Below, in pieces: positions 21,262-30,679 of a stretch of 64,000 bases of DNA. This stretch comes from Pseudovibrio sp. Alg231-02. Its GTDB lineage: Bacteria; Pseudomonadota; Alphaproteobacteria; Rhizobiales; Stappiaceae. Position numbers and translations under genes: made by a program. The stretch covers positions 387,068 through 451,067 of the forward strand of contig NZ_FREX01000001.1 of NCBI RefSeq assembly GCF_900143565.1, given 5' to 3'. The notes under the pieces were generated by a model. It had not been told where the DNA came from. It saw only the letters and a list, made by a program, of their open reading frames with translations, and made no database searches. Positions within the stretch are counted from its first letter, which is position 1. Each line of letters opens with the position of its first letter.

Positions 21262-22641
21262 TCAGGAGTTGGATTGCGTCGTGCCATCAGGCGATATTCC
21301 AGATTGGGAACCAGAGCTTTTTACTGGTTCCCCCTTATCGGTTTGGCCTGTGTCCGGCTTATTCTTGCCTTGTCCAAGTCCCTTCCCTTTGCCTTTTACC
21401 CCAGCTTTATCACTGGGTGTCTGTGTCTCACTTACGAGTGGCGCGGCTGGCTCATCGGGGCTGGTCAGCGTAAAACCCGGCTCGGCCTGAAGCGTCACTT
21501 TTGTTCCCGGACGCAAGTCACGCACTGATTCCGTGATGACGATATCGCCCGGCTCTACCTCGCCTTCAATCAATACGCGATCAGCGCTGCGCTCAATAAC
21601 GGTTACGTCGGCTCGCAGAGCTTCACCATTTTCAGCAAGCCAGACATGCGGGCCGGACCGATCCCATTTGAGCGCGATGGACGGGACGGATGGCCATTCA
21701 TCCCCTTCCAACTGGACGCGAGCATCGAATGCGATCCCGGATCTCAGAAGATCGTCAGGATTTGCCACTGTTGCCTGTACTTTCAATGTACGGGATTCGG
21801 AATTGACGCGATTTTCCAGAGCCGTTAGCTCACCGCTGAATGTATGCCCCGGCATGGCTTCTGTGCGCAGTTCTACAGAATCCCCGCGTTTGACCTTGTT
21901 GGCAAACCGTTCTGGGACGACAAATTCCACCAGAATGCTTGAGCGATCATCCAGACCTGTGATGCGGGAAGACTGGGTTACGTAGTCGCCAATTTCGACA
22001 TCCATGATGCCCAGAATCCCTTCAAATGGCGCTCTCACCAGTCTCCGATCAAGATCGATACTGGCTTTGTCCAGATCCAGTCGGGCCTGATTTGTTGCCA
22101 GCAAAGCGTTTTGCATCTGGACTGTCGAAATGGTCTGCGAAGACATCAGCTTTTCATAGCGTTCAACCTGCTCTTCAGCATCTTTAAGCGCAAGCTTGGC
22201 GCGGTTGACCGCCAGTTTCTCTTCTGCATCATCCAGACGCAGCACAACATCACCTGTAGAGACGCGCGTCCCTGCCTTGAAAGGCAGCTCCTGAATACGT
22301 CCAGAGCTTTCCGGGTAGAGATCTGTCATCTTGGCAGCACGGCCTGTACCAATTGCGCGGACAAATGTATCGGTTACGCCTGTGGTCACATTACGGGCGC
22401 GAGCCAGAATTTCCTGATTGCCGCCACCGCCACGTTTTCCGCCGTCACGCTTGCCCTGCTGTTTGTTGCCGGAGCCCTTCACGACGACATCTGCCGTCTC
22501 AGTTGGCCAAAGCGTTAGTCCAACGGAAGCGAACAAGGGGACAGGCTTGGAGAACAGAACCGGCTTGCCGATATATAAACCTGCAATACCAACTACGACG
22601 GCGATCAGACCAACTTTTACAGCCTGTCTAGAACGGGACAT
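21262..22641 (-). CDS. RND periplasmic adaptor (MFP), pump 2, with Pro/Lys-rich tail
   Basis: 459 aa, longer than usual. After an N-terminal membrane anchor (about residues 10-26) there is a Gly/Lys-rich stretch (GNKQQGKRDGGKRGGGG), then the lipoyl, coiled-coil, beta-barrel and membrane-proximal domains. The last ~65 residues form a low-complexity charged tail (GVKGKGKGLGQGKNKPDTGQ) ending in SNS. Both extensions are likely disordered periplasmic linkers. Together with the downstream permease it forms the second pump of the window. Confidence 0.88.
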   Translation of the reverse strand: MSRSRQAVKVGLIAVVVGIAGLYIGKPVLFSKPVPLFASVGLTLWPTETADVVVKGSGNKQQGKRDGGKRGGGGNQEILARARNVTTGVTDTFVRAIGTGRAAKMTDLYPESSGRIQELPFKAGTRVSTGDVVLRLDDAEEKLAVNRAKLALKDAEEQVERYEKLMSSQTISTVQMQNALLATNQARLDLDKASIDLDRRLVRAPFEGILGIMDVEIGDYVTQSSRITGLDDRSSILVEFVVPERFANKVKRGDSVELRTEAMPGHTFSGELTALENRVNSESRTLKVQATVANPDDLLRSGIAFDARVQLEGDEWPSVPSIALKWDRSGPHVWLAENGEALRADVTVIERSADRVLIEGEVEPGDIVITESVRDLRPGTKVTLQAEPGFTLTSPDEPAAPLVSETQTPSDKAGVKGKGKGLGQGKNKPDTGQTDKGEPVKSSGSQSGISPDGTTQSNS

Positions 22642-22947
22642 TAACAGCCAACTCCTACCAGAATTTGCAGTACTTACGGCTATTCAGGCTCACTGGATCA
22701 ATGAGGAGCCTCTTGGCGATTCAAGCACGCTTGAAAGAACACATTAGTTGAGAGTGTTTTACATTGCTTTTGTGAGACATGTGCATTTTGAAGTTTGTAA
22801 AAACGTAATGACATTGTCTGAACCGGCGTTTTGCTACAGTTCGTTACACTTTCCTTGGTCTGCCCCGCGCGTTTTCCAGAGGCAGATGCACAAAAGGCCT
22901 GACAGTGATATCAGGCCTTTCAGTCATTTTCGCGATGCTACATTTAG
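22642..22947. other. Spacer between pump 2 and the L,D-transpeptidase
   Basis: This AT-rich region should contain the pump-2 promoter. It includes the transpeptidase terminator at 22893-22920. I see no gene and no copy of the pump-1 operator. Confidence 0.4.
22893..22920 (-). terminator. Terminator of the L,D-transpeptidase gene
   Basis: A 10-bp stem (AAAGGCCTGA/TCAGGCCTTT) with an 8-nt loop, 28 bp past the stop codon; a T-run follows on the minus strand. Confidence 0.8.
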
Positions 22948-23682
22948 CTAAACGCTGAGTGGTTCCACCGGGTTACCTGCCGGACGCACCACAACGCGTG
23001 ATCCATCTGGCACGCGATTGTACAGGTCAATCACGTCCTGGTTGAGCAGGCGGATACAGCCACTTGAGACGTTTTTGCCGATTGACCAGTGCTCGTTGGT
23101 TCCGTGCAGGCGGTACAACGTGTCTTTGCCGTTCTGGAACAGATAAAGCGCACGGGCGCCCAGCGGGTTTTCAATACCCGGCGCCATGCCATGGCGGAAC
23201 TCTTCAAGTTCTGGCTGACGTGCGATCATCTCTGCTGGCGGCGTCCATTTTGGCCACTGACGTTTGTACTGGATGACAGCGTCGCCGTTCCAGCTAAAGC
23301 CAGCACGACCTACACCGACACCATAGCGCATGGCAGTGCCATCACCGCGCACCAGATAAAGGAAGCGGTTGGATGGGTCGACAACAAGTGTGCCGCCAAC
23401 TTCCGGACCGGTGTAGTTCACCACCTGACGGAGGTACTTACCGTCTGGGATCTGGCTGAGATTGACTGCAGGGATGGGGAATTTTTCTTCCGGCATCGGG
23501 CCATAAACAGCCTTGTAGTACGGATCCTGGCGAAGGTCGGCCACAGTCTTGCGTTTTGGAGCACCGGTTGTCTGACAGCCTGCCAAAGCGAGAGCTGCTG
23601 TTCCGATTACAAAACCACGTCTGGACAAACTACCTTTGTTACAATGCCTCGCCTTCTCGGCAGTTGTACTTAAAAAGCTCAT
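22948..23682 (-). CDS. L,D-transpeptidase (ErfK/YkuD family), Tat/lipoprotein signal
   Basis: Cell-envelope enzyme forming 3-3 peptidoglycan crosslinks or attaching proteins to peptidoglycan. From ATG 23682 the protein has 244 aa. Its N-terminus carries SRRGFVIGTAALALAGC, which combines a twin-Arg motif with a lipobox, so it may be a Tat-exported lipoprotein. The YkuD domain ends in HGTNEHWSIG...SSGCIRL, with His193 and nucleophilic Cys209. AGGGTG precedes the chosen ATG; the upstream frame to 23805 is not protein-like. Confidence 0.92.
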   Translation of the reverse strand: MSFLSTTAEKARHCNKGSLSRRGFVIGTAALALAGCQTTGAPKRKTVADLRQDPYYKAVYGPMPEEKFPIPAVNLSQIPDGKYLRQVVNYTGPEVGGTLVVDPSNRFLYLVRGDGTAMRYGVGVGRAGFSWNGDAVIQYKRQWPKWTPPAEMIARQPELEEFRHGMAPGIENPLGARALYLFQNGKDTLYRLHGTNEHWSIGKNVSSGCIRLLNQDVIDLYNRVPDGSRVVVRPAGNPVEPLSV

Positions 23683-23996
23683 GGTCACCCTATTATTGTT
23701 CCTTAAGTTAGATTGCCGAGCATGCTGCAAAAAACATTTCGCACAGTCGATTTGCGTTTCTAACTTGTCTCTATCAATAACTAATTGAGGAAGACAGATG
23801 GTCACGACAATTTGAACCTATGCACAATTCACTATGTGGATTCAAAGGGTGCGACCAACAAGGCTTTAAAGGGTGTGTCTGGCCTGCAAATGGCTGGATT
23901 GCGGCCAGTTCAAGAACAAGATGGCTTTTCTACAGATGTTGAAAAAACCTCCCTCACCTGAGGCGAGAGAGGCAAAGGCTTCAGTTTTTGAAGCGG

Positions 23997-24902
23997 TTAG
24001 GGCTTGTGGTGTTCGTGCCAATGGCGGGCAATATCGATCCGGCGCGGCACCCAGACATCCTGCTTTTGGGAGATATAATCCAAGAAACGGGCAAGAGCTG
24101 CTGTTCTGCCGGGGCGTCCGGCAAGGCGGCAATGCAAGCCGATGGACATCATTTTGGCCGCTCCGTCTTCCCCTTCCGCGTATAGCGTGTCGAAGCTATC
24201 TTTCAGGTAGGTAAAGAATTGGTCACCGCTGTTAAAGCCCTGCGGTGTTGCAAACCGCATATCATTGGCATCCAGCGTGTAAGGGATGATCAAGTGCGGG
24301 CCATTGGGGCCTTCAACCCAATAAGGCAGATCGTCTGCATAGCTGTCTGAGCTGTAAAGAAAGCCCCCCTCTTCCATAACCATCTGCAGTGTGTTGACGG
24401 AGCTTCTGCCCGTGTACCAGCCATATGGGCGCTCTCCGGTCGTCTCTTTGTGGATTTTGATCGCCTGCTGGAGATGCCAGCGCTCTTCATCAGCGGAGAA
24501 ATCTTTGTACTCGATCCATTTGAGGCCGTGAGATGCAATCTCCCAGTCAGCCTCTTTCATGGCCTCAACCACTTCAGGATTTCGCTCCAGTGCCGTGGCA
24601 ACGCCATAGCACGTTACCGGAAGCTCATGTTTGCGGAACAAACGCCACAGACGCCAGAAGCCAGCACGCGAGCCGTACTCATACATTGACTCCATATTCA
24701 TGTGCCGCTGGTTCAGCCAGGTTTGAGCGCCAACAATCTCAGAAAGGAAAGCTTCAGACCCCGCATCTCCATGAAGGATGTTGTTCTCGCCGCCTTCTTC
24801 GTAATTGATGACAAACTGAACCGCGATTTTCGCATTGCCTGGCCAGTTAGGGTTCGGCGTGTTCCGGCCATACCCAATCATGTCGCGTGCATAATCCATC
24901 AT
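23997..24902 (-). CDS. puuE: Polysaccharide-deacetylase-fold allantoinase PuuE
   Basis: Cofactor-independent allantoinase (allantoin to allantoate) of the NodB/CE4 fold, cytosolic, in purine/ureide catabolism. The 301-aa protein shows the family's typical DMIGYGRNTPNPNWPG start and the NYEEGGE, YEYGSRAGFWR and YTGRSSVNT segments. It also has DSYADDLPYW and the late SIGLHCRLAGRPGR box. The start is the first of two ATGs (24902/24899) after AAAGG. No other urate or ureide genes are beside it here, so the substrate assignment rests on family resemblance alone. Confidence 0.85.
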   Translation of the reverse strand: MMDYARDMIGYGRNTPNPNWPGNAKIAVQFVINYEEGGENNILHGDAGSEAFLSEIVGAQTWLNQRHMNMESMYEYGSRAGFWRLWRLFRKHELPVTCYGVATALERNPEVVEAMKEADWEIASHGLKWIEYKDFSADEERWHLQQAIKIHKETTGERPYGWYTGRSSVNTLQMVMEEGGFLYSSDSYADDLPYWVEGPNGPHLIIPYTLDANDMRFATPQGFNSGDQFFTYLKDSFDTLYAEGEDGAAKMMSIGLHCRLAGRPGRTAALARFLDYISQKQDVWVPRRIDIARHWHEHHKP

Positions 24903-25320
24903 GAAATACCTTTTTGAAGTTTGTTGGCAACACTTCACCTCAAAACAGCAAGACAAGACAAGTAGGTTTGTGCAGAATTCCAATGCACAACTCCTCCTAA
25001 GCTCACAAAAAATGGCTCAACTTGTGATGGCGGACACATTCTTTTGTAGAAATCTTATTAAATTTGAAGGGTAACCATTGAAATTTTGAGCACGAGAACA
25101 ATCTGAACCCTATGTAGCGCGACCGGGACATCCTGTTACATTTCTACATTTGACAGTGATTAAAGCTTTCAGTAAAAAGTTTCACATATATCTAGTCGAT
25201 ATATATCGAACGTGACCAGACTTTAGCTCTAATCGATTTTAAGTCTTTTAAGTTCAGTAAGTTATTCGACCTCACACCTATATGAGGTCTCTTTTAACAC
25301 TCAGTGCGATGTGGTGGGGA
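24903..25320. promoter_or_regulatory. Divergent control region puuE / padR with a palindromic operator
   Basis: Contains the symmetric block at 25186-25209: the 14-bp perfect palindrome TCGATATATATCGA (25196-25209), overlapping ATATATC-5 nt-GATATAT (25186-25204). TA-rich dyads of this size are what PadR-type winged-helix dimers bind. It lies about 110 bp before the PadR start, so autoregulation of the padR-MFP-RND operon is likely (inference). Confidence 0.55.
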
Positions 25321-25869
25321 ATGAGCACACGTAAATTTTGTCTTGCCATATTATCCAGCGGGGATGCTACTGGATATGAAATTCGCAAGACTGCGCAAGA
25401 AGGGCATTTCAGTCATTTCATTGAAGCCAGTTACGGATCAATTTATCCGTCGCTTGCCAAGATGGAACAGGACGGTCTTGTGACGTGGCGCGAAGAAATT
25501 TCACCAGGCAAACCTTCTCGGAAAATCTATTCTATTACACAGGCAGGTCGTGACGCTTTTGTACAAGAGCTGTCTGAGACCCCTGTCGAGGATTTGTTCA
25601 GATCCCCGTTTCTTCTGCTTGCTCTTTATAGCCGCTGGGTTGGTGGCGAGTTTATTTCCAAGGAGATTGACCGCCGTATTGAGCATCTGGAGCTCAAAAT
25701 CGGGGGCATGACCCACGAACTTGAGATTTGTGAGGATCCTGCAAGTGCGTGGACACTGGAATACGGCATTACCACACTGAGTGCTTCCCTTAATTACATG
25801 AAAATGAACCGAAGCAAGCTTGAGCGCATCGCCAGCGAGCGTGTCTCCCACGCTCAAGCAGCTGAATAA
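25321..25869 (+). CDS. PadR-family transcriptional regulator
   Basis: 182 aa. The winged-helix domain fills the first ~90 residues: LAILSSGDATGYEIRK, then GSIYPSLAKMEQDGLV with the wing GKPSRKIYSITQAGRDAF, which is the standard PadR order. A C-terminal helical domain (Vir_AT-II-like) follows. The start is uncertain among ATG 25321 (preferred by family alignment), ATG 25309 and ATG 25282. It is followed 25 bp later by the adaptor of pump 3, so it is almost certainly the local repressor of that pump. Confidence 0.88.
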   Translation: MSTRKFCLAILSSGDATGYEIRKTAQEGHFSHFIEASYGSIYPSLAKMEQDGLVTWREEISPGKPSRKIYSITQAGRDAFVQELSETPVEDLFRSPFLLLALYSRWVGGEFISKEIDRRIEHLELKIGGMTHELEICEDPASAWTLEYGITTLSASLNYMKMNRSKLERIASERVSHAQAAE

Positions 25870-25894
25870 TCGCCTAGAACCGGCGGAGAGAAAA

Positions 25895-26998
25895 ATGGCA
25901 ATTCGATTTTCACATGTTCTGGCTTTGGGGCTTACAGCCGGAATCGGTATCTGGATGGCGACCGGCACAACCGTGGTTATGGGTCAGGGGACGGGCGAAG
26001 GTTCGACTCCACCACCAGCAGAAAGAGTGAAAGCTCTCGGCTCTGTTCCCTTTGCCGTAAAAGTGCAGACCCTTGAAGCGACTGTACGAACTCCATTTTT
26101 GGAAATGCGCGGACGGACGCAGGCTGATACGCGTGTTGAAGTGCATTCGGAAACTGCTGGTGTGGTGCGTACACGCCCTGCAACGGAAGGCATGTTCGTT
26201 CGTAAAGGTGATTTGCTCTGTTCCCTTGATCGCGGCGCACGTGAAGCACGCGTTCTTCAGGCCAATGCAGCTCTGGCTCAGGCCAATATTGATTTTGAAG
26301 CTGCCAGCAAGCTGAACAACAGAGGCTTTTCTGCTGCGAACCGTGTGATCGCGCTTAAAGCGACAAGCGACGCGGCCAAAGCCCAGTTGCAGGAAGCTGA
26401 ACTTGAGCTGGAACGTACTGCAATCCGCGCCCCTATTGACGGGATCATCGAGACACCACTGACAGAAGTGGGCGCGATGCTGGCTGTTGGCAACGTTTGC
26501 GCGACAATTATGGCACCGGACCCAATGCTTGCAATCGGCGCTGTTTCAGAATCCAACATTCAGGCTGTAAAGATTGGCCAGACCGCTGTTGTAAATCTGG
26601 TGACCGGTCAAACCGTTGAAGGCAAAGTGAGCCACATTGCGAGCTCCGCCAATCCGGACACACGTACTTTCCACGTGGAAGTTGAACTGCCTAACTCTGA
26701 TTTTGATTTGAGGGACGGTGTTACGACCAGCACTCAGCTGCAACTTGCCAATGAGAAAGCACACTTTGTATCGCCGGGCATTTTGACCCTTGCTGACAAT
26801 GGGGATATTGGCCTGCGCGGCGTTGGTGCAGACAACAAGGTCATTTTCTATCCTGTTGAGATGATCGGCGGAGACACAAAGGGCGTCTGGCTCAAGGGCC
26901 TGCCAGAAAAAGTGACCGTTATTACTGTTGGTCAGGACTTCGTTAAAGAAGGCCGCGTTGTTCATCCCGTTTTTGAAACCGCGGAGGTTTCACAATGA
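25895..26998 (+). CDS. RND periplasmic adaptor (MFP), pump 3
   Basis: 367-aa AcrA/MexH-like adaptor. It has an N-terminal signal/anchor (FSHVLALGLTAGIGIWMA), then lipoyl halves around EGMFVRKGDLLCSLDR and LERTAIRAPIDGIIE, a short coiled-coil and a beta-barrel (VNLVTGQTVEGKVSHIASS). ATG 25895 follows GGAGAG. The stop overlaps the permease start (ATGA, 26995-26998), so translation is coupled. Confidence 0.9.
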   Translation: MAIRFSHVLALGLTAGIGIWMATGTTVVMGQGTGEGSTPPPAERVKALGSVPFAVKVQTLEATVRTPFLEMRGRTQADTRVEVHSETAGVVRTRPATEGMFVRKGDLLCSLDRGAREARVLQANAALAQANIDFEAASKLNNRGFSAANRVIALKATSDAAKAQLQEAELELERTAIRAPIDGIIETPLTEVGAMLAVGNVCATIMAPDPMLAIGAVSESNIQAVKIGQTAVVNLVTGQTVEGKVSHIASSANPDTRTFHVEVELPNSDFDLRDGVTTSTQLQLANEKAHFVSPGILTLADNGDIGLRGVGADNKVIFYPVEMIGGDTKGVWLKGLPEKVTVITVGQDFVKEGRVVHPVFETAEVSQ

Positions 26999-29900
26999 TA
27001 TCCATGCTGGAAGGGGTGCTCCAACGCCCCAAAACAGTTTTTGTGATGATGCTCTTCATGGTGATCGCAGGCATTATGTCCTACATCGCGATTCCCAAAG
27101 AAGCTGCGCCTGATATTGACGTTCCTTTCTTTTATGTTTCTGTCAGCCAGTCCGGTATTTCTCCAGAAGACGGAACCCGCCTGATAGGTCAACCGATGGA
27201 GACTGAACTCCGCGGTCTTGAAGGTTTGAAGGAGATCACAACGATCGCCGCCGAAGGGCATGTGGGCATTTTGTTGGAGTTCGACATTAATGTCGACAAA
27301 GACAAAGCGCTGACGGACGTTCGTGAAAAGGTTGACACGGCGAAGACCAAGATCCCTGAGGACGCCAAAGAACCGACTGTCAGCACCCACAATATGGCGC
27401 TTCAGCCGACCATGACCATCGCCCTTTCCGGTGATGTTCCTGCCCGCACGCTTTACCGTCTTGCTGACCGGCTAAAAGACGAGATCGAGTCCATTGCGTC
27501 GGTGAAAGAGGTTGAGCTGACTGGCCAGCGTGATGAGTTGCTGGAAGTGATCATTGATACGCTTAAGATGGAAAGCTACTCCATCAGCCAGAGCGAGCTA
27601 ATCAATGCACTTCGGCTGAACAACCAGCTGATTGCTGCAGGCTTTATTGATGGAGGTGCTGGCCGCTTCAACATCAAAGTGCCGGGTCTGATCCTTGATG
27701 CGGATGATGTGTATTCCTTGCCGGTGAAACAAGCTGGTGAAGGTGTCGTGACACTTGGCGATATCGCTACGATCAAACGTACCTTCAAAGATCCAAGTAC
27801 CTTTACACTTGTGAATGGTCAGCCTGCTGTCTCTCTGGATGTGATCAAACGCATTGGCGAGAACATTATCGAGAACAATGCTGCTGTTCGCACTGTTGTT
27901 GAAAACGTTACTGCAGAGCTGCCAAGTACAGTATCTGTGAGCTATATGCTCGATGTATCAGACAACATTTTTCAGACCCTAAACTCTCTTGAATCTTCCA
28001 TCATGACAGCAATTTTCCTCGTGATGGTTGTTGTTATTGCTGCTCTTGGTTTGCGGTCTGCCATCTTGGTTGGTTTGGCTATTCCAACAAGCTTTATGTT
28101 GGGCTTCCTGACACTCACGACCATCGGTATGACCGTGAACACCATGGTGATGTTCGGCCTGGTGCTGACTGTTGGTATGCTGGTTGACGGTGCGATTGTG
28201 ATGGTGGAGTACGCAGACCGTAAGGCAGCTGAAGGTATGCCTCCACGGGATGCTTACATCCGTGCTGCCAAGCTGATGTTCTGGCCGATCGTCTCTTCCA
28301 CGGCAACAACGCTGGCGGCTTTTCTACCAATGTTGCTGTGGCCGGGCGTACCAGGCGAGTTTATGAGCTACTTGCCAATCATGGTGATCATCGTTCTGTC
28401 TGGCTCTTTGCTGACGGCCATGGTGTTCCTGCCCGTGACAGGTGGTATTTTGGCCGCTGTCTTTGCGTTTATGAGCAAGTATGGCGAGCATCTTCTGGCT
28501 CTTATCGTTGCTGTAGGGCTGGCTGCCGTCGTCTCCAGCCTGACACCAATCGTTGCGGTCCTTGGTCCTGCATCAAAACTGCTTGGGGCCGTTATCGTCA
28601 TCATTGCTTATTTGCCGTTGATGAAGATGTTCAAACCAATCCTCAACTATTCTCGTGCGCGTGCTGAGCGCCGGAAAACGGAAGAGTTGGCAGCCGCAAA
28701 AGTGTTCTCCGGACATGGTCCGTTTGACACATCAAAGCTGCGCGGTATTACGCGTGCCTATATTGCCGTTCTGGAGTTTTTGGTTCGCAAGTGGTGGGCC
28801 GGCATGCTGGCGATCGTCGCTATGCTGGTTCTTTGTGGCAGCATCTTTATGACCTTTATGAGCAACAATGCCGGCACAGAGTTCTTCGTGGATGAAGAGC
28901 CTGAGCAGGGTAAGTTTTATGTGACCGCGCGCGGCAACATGTCTGCTCTTGAGGCTCTTGAACTGGTTCGGGACGTTGACAGCATCATTCTGGCTGAGCC
29001 GGGCATTGAAAATGTCGTAACCCGCGCCTTCCCTGTTGGTGTGCGTGGTGGCGGTGGCAACAACGCTCCTGCGGATCTGATTGGCTCTATCGACATTGAG
29101 TTTGCTGACTTCTGTTGCCGCCCGTCGGCAAAGGAAATCTTTAACAGCGTTCGTGAGAAAACATCTCTGCTTCCGGGTATCAAGGTTGAGTCCCGGCAGG
29201 TTGAGGGCGGTCCTCCAACTGGTAAAGACATCCAGTTGCAGATCAACTCAAACAACTATGAAGCAGCTGTCGCAGCAGCAGACCGCGTTCGCAATCACAT
29301 TGACACTGTTGATGGTTTGCGTGATCAGGAAGACAGCCGTCCGCTACCGGGCATTGACTGGGAACTGACCATCAATCGCGAAAAAGCGGCTCGTTATAAA
29401 GCTGATATCGCAGCTGTAGGCGCTATGGTTCAGCTTGTAACCAACGGTGTTCTGATTGGTGACTATCGCCCGTCTGACTCGGAGGATGAAGTGGACATTC
29501 GTGTTCGTCTTCCTCAGAACGAGCGGACTTTGGACAAGTTTGATGAGCTGCGTCTTCGTACTCAGCTGGGTCAGATTCCCCTCTCCAACTTTGTGGAGCG
29601 GACACCGAAGCAGAAGGTTTCCAGCATTACACGCCGCAATGGCATGTTCTCTCTGGACGTTAAAGCTGGCGTTGATAAAGACCGCTTCCTCGTGACTGAG
29701 AAAGAGGCAGAGATTCAGGAATGGATCGATGCTCAGCAATGGCCGGAGGGTGTGTTCATCAAGTTCCGCGGGGCGAATGAAGAGCAAGCCAAGTCTCAGG
29801 CCTTCCTGATGAAGGCAATGATTGGTGCGCTGTTCCTGATGTTCATCATTCTGCTGACCCAGTACAACAGCTTCTACCAGAGCTTCCTGACGCTCTCGAC

Positions 29901-30474
29901 TGTAGTGATGAGTGTGTTTGGTGTGCTGCTTGGTATGTTGGTGACGGGGCAGAAGTTCTCAATCATCATGACCGGTACGGGTATTGTGGCGCTGGCAGGT
30001 ATCGTGGTGAACAACGCGATCGTGCTTATTGATACCTACAATCGCTTCCGTGAAGATGGGCAGAGCCCGGTAGATGCAGCCCTGCGCACCAGTGCTCAGC
30101 GTGTCCGTCCGGTGATGCTGACCACCATCACCACGATTGCAGGGCTCATTCCAATGGCAACGCAGATCAGCTTTGACTTTGCCAATCAGGTCACGACCTT
30201 TGGCAGCGTCACTGCAAGTTGGTGGGTGCAGCTCTCAACCGCGGTGATCTCCGGCCTGGCGTTCTCAACCATGTTGACGCTGGTTGTGATCCCGATTGCT
30301 CTGGTGATGCCTATGCATCTTGCGAATGGTTATGGGCGGGTTGCAAACAGACGTAAAGGCCAGATGTCTGCAGATCAGTATGCGCTTGCAAATGGCAATC
30401 AGGATCCGAGAGAGCCAACCTTTGGTGATGAGGCTTCTGAAGAGGTCAAGCGGGTTCCTGAAGCCGCTGAGTGA
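26995..30474 (+). CDS. RND efflux permease, pump 3 (atypical proton-relay residues)
   Basis: 1159 aa, longer than AcrB. It has a ~130-residue insertion of extra hydrophobic segments and a linker between TM6 and TM7 (around 28430-28700) and a hydrophilic C-terminal tail. The TM4 segment is MLVDGAIVMVEY (one Asp, Gly in the second position) and the TM10 segment is GIVVNNAIVLID (Asn instead of the relay Lys). It therefore belongs to a branch distinct from AcrB. It still carries the overall duplicated RND layout and porter domains. It is encoded with its PadR regulator and adaptor. Substrate unknown. Confidence 0.9.
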   Translation: MISMLEGVLQRPKTVFVMMLFMVIAGIMSYIAIPKEAAPDIDVPFFYVSVSQSGISPEDGTRLIGQPMETELRGLEGLKEITTIAAEGHVGILLEFDINVDKDKALTDVREKVDTAKTKIPEDAKEPTVSTHNMALQPTMTIALSGDVPARTLYRLADRLKDEIESIASVKEVELTGQRDELLEVIIDTLKMESYSISQSELINALRLNNQLIAAGFIDGGAGRFNIKVPGLILDADDVYSLPVKQAGEGVVTLGDIATIKRTFKDPSTFTLVNGQPAVSLDVIKRIGENIIENNAAVRTVVENVTAELPSTVSVSYMLDVSDNIFQTLNSLESSIMTAIFLVMVVVIAALGLRSAILVGLAIPTSFMLGFLTLTTIGMTVNTMVMFGLVLTVGMLVDGAIVMVEYADRKAAEGMPPRDAYIRAAKLMFWPIVSSTATTLAAFLPMLLWPGVPGEFMSYLPIMVIIVLSGSLLTAMVFLPVTGGILAAVFAFMSKYGEHLLALIVAVGLAAVVSSLTPIVAVLGPASKLLGAVIVIIAYLPLMKMFKPILNYSRARAERRKTEELAAAKVFSGHGPFDTSKLRGITRAYIAVLEFLVRKWWAGMLAIVAMLVLCGSIFMTFMSNNAGTEFFVDEEPEQGKFYVTARGNMSALEALELVRDVDSIILAEPGIENVVTRAFPVGVRGGGGNNAPADLIGSIDIEFADFCCRPSAKEIFNSVREKTSLLPGIKVESRQVEGGPPTGKDIQLQINSNNYEAAVAAADRVRNHIDTVDGLRDQEDSRPLPGIDWELTINREKAARYKADIAAVGAMVQLVTNGVLIGDYRPSDSEDEVDIRVRLPQNERTLDKFDELRLRTQLGQIPLSNFVERTPKQKVSSITRRNGMFSLDVKAGVDKDRFLVTEKEAEIQEWIDAQQWPEGVFIKFRGANEEQAKSQAFLMKAMIGALFLMFIILLTQYNSFYQSFLTLSTVVMSVFGVLLGMLVTGQKFSIIMTGTGIVALAGIVVNNAIVLIDTYNRFREDGQSPVDAALRTSAQRVRPVMLTTITTIAGLIPMATQISFDFANQVTTFGSVTASWWVQLSTAVISGLAFSTMLTLVVIPIALVMPMHLANGYGRVANRRKGQMSADQYALANGNQDPREPTFGDEASEEVKRVPEAAE

Positions 30475-30498
30475 GGCTTTCACTATAACAAACGCGAA

Positions 30499-30523
30499 AG
30501 AGGCTGCTTCGGCAGCCTTTTTT
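30499..30523 (+). terminator. Terminator of the padR-MFP-RND operon
   Basis: A 7-bp stem AGGCTGC/GCAGCCT with a TTCG loop followed by six T, 24 bp after the permease stop. Confidence 0.9.
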
Positions 30524-30627
30524 AATGCCTGCTATAAGAGCGAACAATGCGCTTGTGTCCCTCAGTCCAGTCTTCGCGTTCTTCGCGCCTAAGTCAGCTT
30601 CCTCTTCCCCACTCGCAGAGCTCACAA

Positions 30628-30657
30628 AAAAGGCCGCGGAATAATCCGCGGCCTTTT
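30628..30657 (-). terminator. Terminator downstream of pssA
   Basis: A 13-bp perfect stem (AAAAGGCCGCGGA/TCCGCGGCCTTTT) with an ATAA loop, 22 bp after the pssA stop. It is symmetric enough to work on either strand. Confidence 0.88.
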
Positions 30658-30679
30658 AAAATCAGATAGCAGAGCACAG

